From an uncultured Bacteroidales bacterium (GTDB lineage: Bacteria; Bacteroidota; Bacteroidia; Bacteroidales; P3), in assembly GCA_900318835.1 (NCBI GenBank), contig ONLW01000007.1, positions 24,070 to 88,069 on the forward strand: 64,000 bases of DNA, in the 5' to 3' direction. The position numbers and the translations under genes were made by a program. Of the stretch, positions 33,458 to 41,593 are shown one piece after another. Numbering within the stretch: position 1 is the first letter of the stretch; the number at the start of each line of letters is the position of its first letter. The notes beneath the pieces are model-generated. The model did no database searches. It was not told the DNA's origin and saw only the letters and a list, made by a program, of their open reading frames with translations.

Positions 33458-34158
33458 AAATACTTCTGATAGAAACAGCTACCCAGATATGCTCCGTGGC
33501 GCTGGCCCTCGACGGCCGTATTGCCGTGCGCCGCGACAGCGATACCCCCAACGCGCATTCCACTCGCCTCTCGGTATTTATTGACGAGGTGTTGAAAGAG
33601 AGCTACTTGCAGCCGCGCGACCTTGACGCTGTCTGCGTTTCTGCCGGTCCTGGCAGCTACACGGGCCTCCGCATCGGTGTGAGCACTGCCAAAGGTTTTT
33701 GTTACGCCCTCGGCATTCCGCTTATTTCGGTGCCCACACTGCTCTCCATGGCTGCACTCTACAGCCTTAAGCATCCAGAATACAAGGGCCTTATCTGCCC
33801 CATGATTGACGCCCGCCGCATGGAGTGCTACACCATGATAGTAAAAGGTGAAATGGAAATACTCCGTGACACCCATGCCGATATCCTTGACGACGCCTCT
33901 CACCTTTCACTTTTCACCTCTTACCTTGATGGGGGAGAGGTGATGTTCATCGGCGACGGTGCCGAGAAGACACGCGACCTCCTTGGAATTCATCCCAATG
34001 CACATTATGATAGCACTTTCCGCCTTTCGGCTGAAGGAATGCTTCAACTCGCCGAGGCCAAACTGAAGGCCGGGCAGACCGAAGATGTGGCCTACTTCGA
34101 ACCTTTTTATTTGAAAGATTTTGTTGCCAAGAAAAGTGTTGTCCACGGACTGAGGTAA
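33454..34158 (+). CDS. tsaB: tRNA t6A biosynthesis protein TsaB
   Basis: 234 residues. MKILLIETATQICSVALALD, VCVSAGPGSYTGLRIGVSTAKG and the short non-kinase ASKHA fold identify TsaB, the partner of TsaD/TsaE in making threonylcarbamoyladenosine at tRNA position 37. The window also carries tcdA, which modifies t6A further. The start overlaps the LolA-like stop. An internal array of four 7-base units (33897-33924) adds SHLSLFTSYL; just before it (33841-33860) is a shorter inverted related stretch. Confidence 0.92.
   Translation: MKILLIETATQICSVALALDGRIAVRRDSDTPNAHSTRLSVFIDEVLKESYLQPRDLDAVCVSAGPGSYTGLRIGVSTAKGFCYALGIPLISVPTLLSMAALYSLKHPEYKGLICPMIDARRMECYTMIVKGEMEILRDTHADILDDASHLSLFTSYLDGGEVMFIGDGAEKTRDLLGIHPNAHYDSTFRLSAEGMLQLAEAKLKAGQTEDVAYFEPFYLKDFVAKKSVVHGLR
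33897..33924 (+). repeat. four-unit 7-base array (CTTTCAC) inside tsaB
   Basis: CTCTCAC, CTTTCAC, TTTTCAC, CTCTTAC. About 40 bases upstream, GTAAAAGGTGAAATGGAAAT (33841-33860) is a partial inverted counterpart. Confidence 0.75.
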
Positions 34159-34160
34159 GT

Positions 34161-35237
34161 ATGCTGCGCTATGTGGGAAAACGGCTGTTGTATGGATTCC
34201 TGGTGCTGCTGGGAGTCGTTACGCTGGTGTTTTTTCTCTTCAACATCCTGCCAGGAGATCCTGCGCGCATGATGCTCGGCCAGCATGCCGATGCTGAGAG
34301 TATTGAGGTCATCAACCGCGACCTCGGACTTGACAAGCCCCTGATGACGCAGTTTGCAGGCTACCTCAACGACCTCTCGCCACTTTCGTTTCATAACAAC
34401 ACCGACCCGCAGAGTTTCTTCTATCTCTCGCCCGACAAATACCATTACGCCACGCTTCTCAAGCTGGGCTCCACCTCGCTTGTCGTCAAAGCGCCCTATC
34501 TGCGTCGCAGCTACCAAAGCCAGCGCCGTGTGAGTGAGATTATTGCCACGGCTTTCCCCCAGACCGCCGTGCTTGCCCTTGTGGCCATGTTTTTTGCGTT
34601 GGTGGTGGGCATCACGCTGGGCGTCATCTGTGCCCTGCACAAAGACACGTGGATAGACCGCACAACACTTGTCCTCAGCACCCTTGGTATGTCGCTGCCA
34701 TCGTTCTTCGCTGCCATCCTCATTGCCTGGTTCTTCGCCTATGTACTGGCTGACTGGACGCACCTCAATATGTTTGGCAACCTTTTCACCGTCGATGACT
34801 ATGGTGAGGGTGAATACCTTGACCTTAAGAATCTTATCCTTCCCGCTCTCACCCTTGGCATCCGCCCTTTGGCTACGCTCACGCAGCTCACCAAGAACTC
34901 GATGCTCGAGGCCCTGAGTCAGGATTATATACGTACCGCGCGCGCCAAAGGCCTCAGCCATCGCCGTGTGGTGGTACACCATGCCTTGCGCAACGCCCTC
35001 AACCCCGTGGTTACATCGGCCTCGGGATGGCTGGCAGGATTGCTGGCTGGTGCCGTTTTCGTGGAGTATGTCTTCGATTGGAAGGGGATGGGCGTGGTGA
35101 TTGTCGACGCCCTCGATACCTATGACTTCCCCGTTGTCATGGGAACCATCCTATTCATTTGTGTCTTGTTGGTGATAATCAATATCCTCACTGACCTTGT
35201 CTATGGCCTCCTTGATCCTCGCGTGCGCCTACAGTGA
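34161..35237 (+). CDS. DppB-like ABC transporter permease
   Basis: 358 residues. MLRYVGKRLLYGFLVLLGVV and the ILPGDPARMMLG loop are typical of the peptide/nickel permease family. The ABC-contact loop EALSQDYIRTARAKGLSHRR and the C-terminal helices (WLAGLLAGAVFVEYVF) are intact. It would be one half of an oligopeptide importer, but no DppC, ATPase or binding protein is nearby. It begins 2 bases after tsaB and its 3' end overlaps the converging glycosyltransferase gene by 9 bases. Confidence 0.88.
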   Translation: MLRYVGKRLLYGFLVLLGVVTLVFFLFNILPGDPARMMLGQHADAESIEVINRDLGLDKPLMTQFAGYLNDLSPLSFHNNTDPQSFFYLSPDKYHYATLLKLGSTSLVVKAPYLRRSYQSQRRVSEIIATAFPQTAVLALVAMFFALVVGITLGVICALHKDTWIDRTTLVLSTLGMSLPSFFAAILIAWFFAYVLADWTHLNMFGNLFTVDDYGEGEYLDLKNLILPALTLGIRPLATLTQLTKNSMLEALSQDYIRTARAKGLSHRRVVVHHALRNALNPVVTSASGWLAGLLAGAVFVEYVFDWKGMGVVIVDALDTYDFPVVMGTILFICVLLVIINILTDLVYGLLDPRVRLQ

Positions 35238-36350
35238 GGCGATGGCGGAGGTCATCTTGTCCCAGCCGTATTTCTGTTTCTCGATGCGGCAGCCTTCTGT
35301 GAGGCGTTCTTGCCAATCCTCCTCAAAGTAGCGTACGATGGCGTCGGCGATATGCTGTGCGTTGGGCTCCACCACAAAACCGGCTTTTTCGTTGGGTACA
35401 ATCTCGGGCAGACCACCCACGCGGGTAACTACCATGGGCTTTTCGAAGTGGTAGGCTATCTGGCTTACGCCGCTCTGTGTGGCGGTCTTGTAGGGTTGCG
35501 CGACGAGGTCGGAGGCGCAGAAGTAGCGGTTCACCTCATGGTCGGGGATAAAGTCGGTGTGCATCACCACGCGGTCGCCGATGTCGAGGCGGGCAATCTG
35601 CTCCTGATAGGGCTTGGGGTCGCCGTAGAACTCGCCGGCCACGATGAGTTTCACTCCCAGGCGCGACATGCGTTCGTCGGCCATGGCGTCGAGCAGCAGG
35701 TCGAGGCCCTTGTATTCGCGGATGAAGCCGAAAAAGAGCACGTAGCGTTGGCTCTCGCGCAGGCCGATGAGGTCGAGAGCCTCTTTGCGGCTGAGGGTGT
35801 CACCGTATTGGTCGTAGAGGGGATGTGGACTGAATAGGCGTGGCTTCAATCCATTGGGGTCGAAGAGGTTGAGTTCCTCAAGAACCGATTTGCTGAGGGT
35901 GACAAAACCGTCGTTGGAGCCCACGAAGAATCGCGAGAATTGCTTGTCGCCCGGCCGGTGCTCGTGGGGAATGAGGTTGTGGAGGATGGCCACGCGTTTC
36001 ATCCCCTTGCGCTTGGCCACGCGGCAGGCTGAACCCAAAGCCGGTGCCATGAAGGGCAGCCAGAAGGGGGTGACCAGCAAGTCGGGCTTCTGCCGTTTGA
36101 TGTATCTACCTGTGCGCCACCAGGTGAAAGGATTGATGGCGTTGAGTTTGCGGCAAATCTTCAGCCCTTCGGGAGCGGGCTCTTCGCTGTATTGTGTCTT
36201 GCCGGGGAAGAGGAACGAGGGGTACTGGAGGGTGAATGTGACCACCTCCACCTCGTGGCCTTCCTGTTGGTATTGGCGCGCCAACCTTTCGCTGAAGGCC
36301 GCGATGCCGCCACGGTAGGGCCATGCGGGACCCAGGATGATGACTTTCAT
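35229..36350 (-). CDS. glycosyltransferase family 4 protein
   Basis: 373 residues. The N-terminal Rossmann half MKVIILGPAWPYRGGIAAFS and the C-terminal half with FFGFIREYKGLDLLLDAM and the nucleotide-binding region ATQSGVSQIAYHFEKPMVVT, followed by GGLPEIV, are GT-B/GT4 features. It transfers a sugar from an activated donor to an unknown acceptor, most likely for a surface glycan or protein glycosylation. No other glycan genes are nearby. A TonB-domain gene lies 6 bases upstream. Confidence 0.88.
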   Translation of the reverse strand: MKVIILGPAWPYRGGIAAFSERLARQYQQEGHEVEVVTFTLQYPSFLFPGKTQYSEEPAPEGLKICRKLNAINPFTWWRTGRYIKRQKPDLLVTPFWLPFMAPALGSACRVAKRKGMKRVAILHNLIPHEHRPGDKQFSRFFVGSNDGFVTLSKSVLEELNLFDPNGLKPRLFSPHPLYDQYGDTLSRKEALDLIGLRESQRYVLFFGFIREYKGLDLLLDAMADERMSRLGVKLIVAGEFYGDPKPYQEQIARLDIGDRVVMHTDFIPDHEVNRYFCASDLVAQPYKTATQSGVSQIAYHFEKPMVVTRVGGLPEIVPNEKAGFVVEPNAQHIADAIVRYFEEDWQERLTEGCRIEKQKYGWDKMTSAIASL

Positions 36351-36356
36351 GGGATG

Positions 36357-36791
36357 TTATTTCAGTGAGAAGTTGATGGGTAGATTGTATTGCACGCGCT
36401 CGGGATTGCCGTGCTGGCGGCCGGGTTTCCATTTGGGCATGAGGTTGACTACACGCAAGGCCTCTTCCCCGAATCCATGGTCAGGGCAGGGGTCGCGCAA
36501 CACTCTGGCGTTGCTCACGCTGCCGTCTTTCTCGATGACGAAGGTGATGTATACCTTTCCGGAGCATTCGCAGTCGTTGCAGGGGTACTTGAGGTTGGCC
36601 GCGAGGAACTGATAGAGGGCTTCGTCGCCTCCCGGAAACTCAGGCTTCTGCTCAATCACGGTGAATATTTGGGTCCCGGATTCCGCCACCTTGGAGCCGT
36701 CGGGGGTCACTTTGACCTCTACCTTCGTATTCTGTGCCAATGCTATTCCGCTGGATAACAGTAGGAAAGTAAGGAATATCGCTCGTCTCAT
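36357..36791 (-). CDS. secreted TonB C-terminal domain protein
   Basis: 144 residues with a cleavable signal (MRRAIFLTFLLLSSGIALAQ) instead of the usual N-terminal anchor helix. PEFPGGDEALYQFLAANLKY and the TonB C-terminal core CSGKVYITFVIEKDGSVSNA ... MPKWKPGRQ are clear. A Cys pair (PCNDCEC) replaces the usual loop. Without a membrane anchor or proline-rich span it may be a periplasmic partner rather than an energy transducer. The first 140 bases overlap the upstream DUF6266 frame. Confidence 0.85.
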   Translation of the reverse strand: MRRAIFLTFLLLSSGIALAQNTKVEVKVTPDGSKVAESGTQIFTVIEQKPEFPGGDEALYQFLAANLKYPCNDCECSGKVYITFVIEKDGSVSNARVLRDPCPDHGFGEEALRVVNLMPKWKPGRQHGNPERVQYNLPINFSLK

Positions 36792-37485
36792 GGTCGTGCT
36801 TATTACTAATGTTTTCCACTATTAACGCGCGATTTTCGGGAATATTGTATCGGTCGGCGAATAAATATCCAATGTAGACGCTGTCGGAGGCGCGTCCGGC
36901 ATAGTCGGTGACGAAGCCGTAGAGGTGCACTTCGAGGCCTGTCCAGTTTTCAGGCAAAGAGATGGAAACCTGACGGTTGCGGCGGAAGGCGGGGGCGGAG
37001 AGTGTGCCCTGCTGCAGCGACGGGCACCAGGCGTAGAGATACACCTCGTCGTCGCTCGACGAGCTGAGGTGCAGGGGATTCTTCTCGAAAGGCAAGGTGA
37101 TTCCCGCCTCGCCGACCGTCGGTTCGGCGAATCCCACCGGCGCCACGGGCCCCACGGCAACGAGGAGGTTCTCGTAGTCGACATGCAACTGGTTGTCGGC
37201 GAGCGAGAAACATGGTGTGTTGAGACTCATGAAGTGGTTGCATTCGGTGCGATGCGCCTTGAGGGCCTGGTTGCGCATGCCGAGGCGGAGTACGGAGCGC
37301 ATCCTCGAAGCCAGTTGCGAGGCGTGGGCGAAAAGACCGCGCGCCGCCATCTGCTTGGGGGTGCGTGGGTTGCGCACAAAGCGCGGGCGCGAGCGCAGGC
37401 ACCACTTGCCGCGCCACTGATAACCGATGACAGTCCCGACGGTCCCGCGGTAGCCGTCGTTGATTCCGAAACTTTGCTTTGCCAT
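36652..37485 (-). CDS. DUF6266 family protein, long C-terminal overlap
   Basis: 277 residues as read. The start (MAKQSFGINDGYRGTVGTVI, then RSRPRFVRNPRTPKQMAARG) is the DUF6266 signature, a Bacteroidota family of unknown function; members known to me end near residue 215-230. Here the frame runs 140 bases into the TonB gene in another frame, adding a tail without family character (about residues 232-277). Either the overlap is real or a mutation removed the normal stop. No signal peptide. Confidence 0.78.
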   Translation of the reverse strand: MAKQSFGINDGYRGTVGTVIGYQWRGKWCLRSRPRFVRNPRTPKQMAARGLFAHASQLASRMRSVLRLGMRNQALKAHRTECNHFMSLNTPCFSLADNQLHVDYENLLVAVGPVAPVGFAEPTVGEAGITLPFEKNPLHLSSSSDDEVYLYAWCPSLQQGTLSAPAFRRNRQVSISLPENWTGLEVHLYGFVTDYAGRASDSVYIGYLFADRYNIPENRALIVENISNKHDHETSDIPYFPTVIQRNSIGTEYEGRGQSDPRRLQGGGIRDPNIHRD

Positions 37486-37513
37486 AACTGCTTATTTTTT
37501 TTCTTAATTTAAC

Positions 37514-37668
37514 GGCGAATTCTACGAATTAGGCGAATTGTTCTTTATTAATTACAAGCGAATTACGCAGATCTCGCCTGCGGAAGTTGCCGCGCGAAGC
37601 GAGCGGCATTAGCGGAATTCGCCAGCAATTGACCTGCGTAGCATTCGTTCAATTCGTTTAATTCGCCG
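37514..37668. repeat. intergenic palindrome with 9-base array arms
   Basis: Left arm GGCGAATTC, TACGAATTA, GGCGAATTG (37514-37540). Right arm CATTCGTTC, AATTCGTTT, AATTCGCCG (37642-37668). These are inverted complements. Between them are inner inverted pairs TACGCAG / CTGCGTA and GCCGC / GCGGC. It lies upstream of the DUF6266 gene. Confidence 0.7.
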
Positions 37669-37748
37669 TTGTGAAATTAACCTGCATATAATATAAGCCG
37701 AAAATGTTCCGTTGTCAAGTGGAAAAATGTTAATTAACAGTTTTTATA

Positions 37749-37860
37749 AAAAATCACCCTATTCCCGCCGTACCATCTCCGGCCATGGATGGCGATGATA
37801 CGAGGGGTATACGGCTGTGGTACGCCGATGGGACGGTGTTGGTGGTTGGATGGGCTGAAA
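37749..37860 (+). repeat. 11-base-unit palindromic intergenic element, copy 4
   Basis: Divergent copy: CGTACCATCTCCGGCCATGG at the centre, then GATGATACG, GTGGTACGCCGATGGG and ACGGTGTTGGTGGTTGG. It ends about 90 bases upstream of the kdd -7 box, the same distance as copy 2 from the glnS box. Confidence 0.6.
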
Positions 37861-37948
37861 AAGAGCGCGGTATGAAGGGCTCCAAAAGGGGATTTGACGA
37901 AATGAATAAAAATTTATAGATTTTTCGTCTGGATTGAAATTTTTTTTG

Positions 37949-37956
37949 TATCTTTG
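37949..37956 (+). promoter_or_regulatory. kdd -7 element
   Basis: TATCTTTG, 64 bases before the kdd ATG; the -33 region is T-rich (TTTTTCG at about 37921). Confidence 0.65.
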
Positions 37957-38020
37957 TTCTCTAATTGATATGCAAAAAGTCAATTAATTTAATTAATAAT
38001 CAATAAAATAACCTATTATT

Positions 38021-39094
38021 ATGCAGAAAAAAGGCAACAAGTACGGTACCCACCGCGTCATCGAGCCGAAGGGTGTTCTCCCTCAGCCGGCCAACAAGCT
38101 TGACAACAACATGGATGAGATTTGGGACAATGAGATCCTCATCGACGTTCAGACCCTGAATATCGACAGCGCTTCGTTCACCGACATCCACAACTATGCC
38201 AAGCAGCAGGCCGGCGAAGGTGCCAGCCAGGAGAAAATCATGGAAGAGGTCAAGAAGGAGATGCTCCTCAACGTCGAGCTCCAGGGCAAGCACCGCAACC
38301 GTCGCACCGGTTCGGGCGGCATGCTCCTCGGCAAGGTGGAGAAGATTGGCGACGCCCTGAAGGGCAAGATCGACCTCAAAGAGGGCGACCGCATCGCCAC
38401 CCTCGTCAGCCTTTCGCTGACTCCTCTCCGCATCGACGAGATCCTCGAGATCCGTCCCGAGGTCGACCAGGTGGACATCAAGGGTAAGGCCATCCTCTTC
38501 GAGAGCGGTATCTATGCCAAGATCCCGACCGACATGCCCGAGAAACTCGCCCTGAGCGCCCTCGACGTGGCCGGTGCTCCCGCCCAGACCGCCAAGCTGT
38601 GCCAGTATGGCCAGACTGTCGTCATCCTCGGCGCCGGTGGCAAGAGCGGTATGCTCTGCTGCTACGAGGCCAAGAAGCGCGTCGGTGTGACCGGTAAGGT
38701 CATCGGCATCGCCAACAGCCCCAAGAGCACCCAGCGCATCAAGGACCTCGGCTTCTGCGACATCGTGGAGAGTGCCGCCGGCATGACCCCCGTCCAGGTT
38801 TACGAGCTGATTGAGAAGCTCACCAACGGCAAGATGGCCGACGTCACCATCAACTGCGTCAACGTTCCCGACCAGGAGATGACCGCCGTGCTCTGTACCA
38901 AGGATGACGGTATCGTCTATTTCTTCAGCATGGCCACCAGCTTCACCAAGGCCAGCCTCGGTGCCGAGGGTATTGGCAGCGACGTGAACATGATCATGGG
39001 CAACGGCTACACCAAAGGCCACGCCGAGTTCACCCTGCAGGAGCTCCGCGAGAGCCCCAAGCTGCGCAAGATCTTCGAAGAGCTCTACGCCTAA
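38021..39094 (+). CDS. kdd: L-erythro-3,5-diaminohexanoate dehydrogenase
   Basis: 357 residues. The N-terminus MQKKGNKYGTHRVIEPKGVL and the NAD-binding TVVILGAGGKSGMLCCYEAK fit Kdd of the lysine fermentation pathway. It oxidatively deaminates 3,5-diaminohexanoate to 3-keto-5-aminohexanoate with NAD(P). kamA, the first enzyme, is 1.3 kb downstream on the same strand with tcdA inserted in the opposite orientation. The middle enzymes (KamD/E, Kce, Kal) are not in the window. Strong promoter and terminator suggest a single-gene unit. Confidence 0.92.
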   Translation: MQKKGNKYGTHRVIEPKGVLPQPANKLDNNMDEIWDNEILIDVQTLNIDSASFTDIHNYAKQQAGEGASQEKIMEEVKKEMLLNVELQGKHRNRRTGSGGMLLGKVEKIGDALKGKIDLKEGDRIATLVSLSLTPLRIDEILEIRPEVDQVDIKGKAILFESGIYAKIPTDMPEKLALSALDVAGAPAQTAKLCQYGQTVVILGAGGKSGMLCCYEAKKRVGVTGKVIGIANSPKSTQRIKDLGFCDIVESAAGMTPVQVYELIEKLTNGKMADVTINCVNVPDQEMTAVLCTKDDGIVYFFSMATSFTKASLGAEGIGSDVNMIMGNGYTKGHAEFTLQELRESPKLRKIFEELYA

Positions 39095-39099
39095 GCTTT

Positions 39100-39127
39100 A
39101 ACTAAAAGGTTAAAACTAAAAAGTAAA
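39100..39127 (+). repeat. four-unit 7-base array after kdd
   Basis: AACTAAA, AGGTTAA, AACTAAA, AAGTAAA, then AGG. It overlaps the left arm of the kdd terminator. Confidence 0.65.
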
Positions 39128-39164
39128 AGGCTGTCGCCTCAATGTGCGACAGCCTTTTACTTTT
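39119..39164. terminator. bidirectional terminator between kdd and tcdA
   Basis: A perfect 19-base stem: AAAAGTAAAAGGCTGTCGC (39119-39137) with its complement at 39146-39164, 8-base loop. It serves both converging genes. Confidence 0.9.
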
Positions 39165-39179
39165 GTCAATTCTTCTTTT

Positions 39180-39998
39180 CTATTTTTTAGTTTTGCAGAG
39201 GTCTTGGATGATGAGGCCGGCGAGGGTGAAGCCGTAGATGGCGGTGATGTGGGCTGTGGTGCCGTTTATTTGGGCTTTGGCGGTGCACCACTCGTGGTCG
39301 GCGAGGTCGGCACGGCCTTCTCCATTGCCTTTTTTGGGACACATGCAGGCTGAGGTGCCGCAGGTGCGGGCTTGGCCGAGGTTTGGGAGCACCTCGGGAC
39401 TCCACACACACTGGAATCTACGGCCGGGGAAGCGCTTCTGCTTACGCATGCGGCGACGCAGCACGGCGGCCAAGGGACAGCCGTCGACCTGCCAGAATTC
39501 GCTGATATGCACCTGTGTGGGGTCCATCTTGAGGGCTGCCCCCATGGAGCTGTAGAACTTCGGTTTCGCAAGGGTTTTGTCGGTGGCGCGCACGATGAGC
39601 TCAATTTTATCTTTCAGGCTGTCGATGGCATCAATGATATAGTCGTATTCTTCGAGGTGAAAACTGTCGGCGGTATCGGCGGAGAAAATCTCCTGGATGG
39701 CAGTGATTTCGGCGGCAGGGTTGATTTCCAGCAGACGTTCTTTCAGGGCGTCGACTTTCACGCGCCCCACGGTCTGGGTGGTGGCCATGGCCTGGCGGTT
39801 GACATTGGTGATGCAGACGCGGTCGGAGTCGACGATGGTCATCCTCCGTATGCCGCTGCGCACAAGGCTCTCGGCGCACCAGGAGCCCACGCCGCCCACA
39901 CCGAAAATGATGACACGGGCGTTGGCGATGCGCTCCATGGCGCTGTCGCCGACAAGCAGCGTGGTGCGGTTCAGTATGGCTTTCTCTATTGTCCTCAT
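39180..39998 (-). CDS. tcdA: tRNA threonylcarbamoyladenosine dehydratase
   Basis: 272 residues. E1-like/ThiF fold: RVIIFGVGGVGSWCAESLVR binds ATP, DSDRVCITNVNRQAMA and DYIIDAIDSLKDKIELI are family motifs. TcdA (CsdL) dehydrates t6A37 of tRNA to the cyclic ct6A form. A Cys cluster (RTCGTSACMCPKK) near residue 225 is typical. It sits between kdd and kamA in the opposite direction, so it is unrelated to lysine fermentation. TsaB, elsewhere in the window, acts earlier in the same modification. Confidence 0.93.
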   Translation of the reverse strand: MRTIEKAILNRTTLLVGDSAMERIANARVIIFGVGGVGSWCAESLVRSGIRRMTIVDSDRVCITNVNRQAMATTQTVGRVKVDALKERLLEINPAAEITAIQEIFSADTADSFHLEEYDYIIDAIDSLKDKIELIVRATDKTLAKPKFYSSMGAALKMDPTQVHISEFWQVDGCPLAAVLRRRMRKQKRFPGRRFQCVWSPEVLPNLGQARTCGTSACMCPKKGNGEGRADLADHEWCTAKAQINGTTAHITAIYGFTLAGLIIQDLCKTKK

Positions 39999-40121
39999 TT
40001 GTTACTTTTATTCTATTAACGCAAAATGTATTTTTATATTGTAAAAAATTGCCTCTTCCCTAATAGTTACCCCGTAGGGGTTTTCATAATAATAGGAGAA
40101 CAGACCAATTACGAATCTTTT

Positions 40122-40160
40122 CCGTTGCAGCCCGGCGTTTCTGCGCCCGGGCTGCAACGG
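40122..40160. repeat. GC-rich palindrome between tcdA and kamA
   Basis: CCGTTGCAGCCCGG (40122-40135) with its complement at 40147-40160. Flanked by two small hairpins, CCCCGTAGGGG (40069-40079) and ACTCCTAACGGAGT (40204-40217). Resembles an extragenic palindromic repeat; no T-run. The rest of 39999-40248 has no coding signal. Confidence 0.65.
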
Positions 40161-40248
40161 AAGGGTGAAGAGGTGTGGCTATGGCGGTTGCTATTAAAAG
40201 ACAACTCCTAACGGAGTGTTTCAGTATTTTGCGGTTAATAAAATAAAT

Positions 40249-40279
40249 TTTGCCATGTCGTCTTATTTATGTATCTTTG
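40249..40279 (+). promoter_or_regulatory. kamA promoter
   Basis: TTTG at 40249-40252, exactly 19 bases, TATCTTTG at 40272-40279; the same spacing as the serC promoter. The ATG follows 66 bases later. Confidence 0.8.
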
Positions 40280-40345
40280 CAACGATGAATCATGTGCGAT
40301 GAAGCACTATTATATTGATATATAAGAAGAAAAAATATATATAGT

Positions 40346-41593
40346 ATGAAAGTAAACCGCAGAAAAGAGCTGTTCCCGAACGTCACCGACGAGCAGTGGA
40401 ACGATTGGAAATGGCAGGTGAAGAACCGCATTGAGACCTATGAAGAACTGAGCAAGTATTTCACTTTCGCTCCCGAAGAGGCCGAGGGTATCAAGAAGGC
40501 TTTGGCCAAGTTCCGCATGGCCATCACTCCGTACTACCTCTCGTTGATAGACCCCAACGATCCGTACGACCCCATCCGCCGTCAGGCCATCCCCGCCGGT
40601 GAGGAGTGCAACATCGCCCCCGCCGACCTCAACGACCCGCTGCATGAGGACGAGGATTCGCCCGCTCCCGGACTCACCCACCGTTATCCGGACCGTGTGC
40701 TGTTCCTCATCACCGATATGTGCTCCATGTACTGCCGCCACTGCACCCGCCGCCGTTTTGCCGGACAGAAGGACGACGAGAGCCCCAGCGAGCGCATCGA
40801 GAAGTGTCTGGCCTACATCGAGAAGACCCCGCAGGTGCGCGACGTGCTGCTCAGCGGTGGCGACTGCCTGATGGTCAGCGATGAGAAACTGGAGTACATC
40901 ATCGGCCGTCTGCGCAAGATCCCGCATGTGGAGATTGTCCGCCTCGGCAGCCGTACCCCCGTGGTCTGTCCGCAGCGTATCACCCCCGAGTTGTGCGAGA
41001 TGTTGAAAAAATATCATCCTATCTGGCTTAACACCCACTTCAACCACCCCAATGAGTTCACCCCCGAGGCTGAGCAGGCCCTCGCCCGTCTGGCCAACGC
41101 CGGTATCCCCCTGGGCAACCAGACCGTGTTGCTGCGCGGCGTGAACGACTGCGTGCATGTGATGAAGAAACTGATGCACGAGCTGGTGCGCAACCGCGTG
41201 CGTCCGTACTATATCTACCAGTGCGACCTCAGTATGGGTCTCGAACACTTCCGCACCCCCGTGAGCAAGGGTATCGAGATTATCGAGAATCTCCGCGGCC
41301 ATACCAGCGGCTATGCTGTGCCCACATTCGTGGTCGACGCTCCCGGCGGCGGCGGCAAGACCCCCGTCATGCCGCAGTACGTCATCTCGCAGAGTCCCGA
41401 CAAGGTTATCCTGCGTAACTTCGAGGGTGTCATCACCACCTACACCGAGCCGCGTGAGTATCACGAGGATTGCCACTGCGAGGCCTGCCAGGCCAAGCGT
41501 CGCGTGGACGAAGGTGTGGCCAGCCTGCTTGAGACCGACCGCATGGCTCTCGAGCCCAGCCACCTCATGCGCCACGAGAGAAACAAAAAATAA
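40346..41593 (+). CDS. kamA: lysine 2,3-aminomutase
   Basis: 415 residues, a normal length. Radical SAM motif CSMYCRHCTRRRF near residues 130-142. The PLP-binding Lys is in DAPGGGGKTPVMPQY near 337. Zinc-binding Cys residues are near the C-terminus (CHCEACQAK). It converts L-lysine to L-beta-lysine, opening anaerobic lysine fermentation to acetate and butyrate; kdd nearby acts later in the path. porQ follows directly after the stop codon. Confidence 0.95.
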   Translation: MKVNRRKELFPNVTDEQWNDWKWQVKNRIETYEELSKYFTFAPEEAEGIKKALAKFRMAITPYYLSLIDPNDPYDPIRRQAIPAGEECNIAPADLNDPLHEDEDSPAPGLTHRYPDRVLFLITDMCSMYCRHCTRRRFAGQKDDESPSERIEKCLAYIEKTPQVRDVLLSGGDCLMVSDEKLEYIIGRLRKIPHVEIVRLGSRTPVVCPQRITPELCEMLKKYHPIWLNTHFNHPNEFTPEAEQALARLANAGIPLGNQTVLLRGVNDCVHVMKKLMHELVRNRVRPYYIYQCDLSMGLEHFRTPVSKGIEIIENLRGHTSGYAVPTFVVDAPGGGGKTPVMPQYVISQSPDKVILRNFEGVITTYTEPREYHEDCHCEACQAKRRVDEGVASLLETDRMALEPSHLMRHERNKK

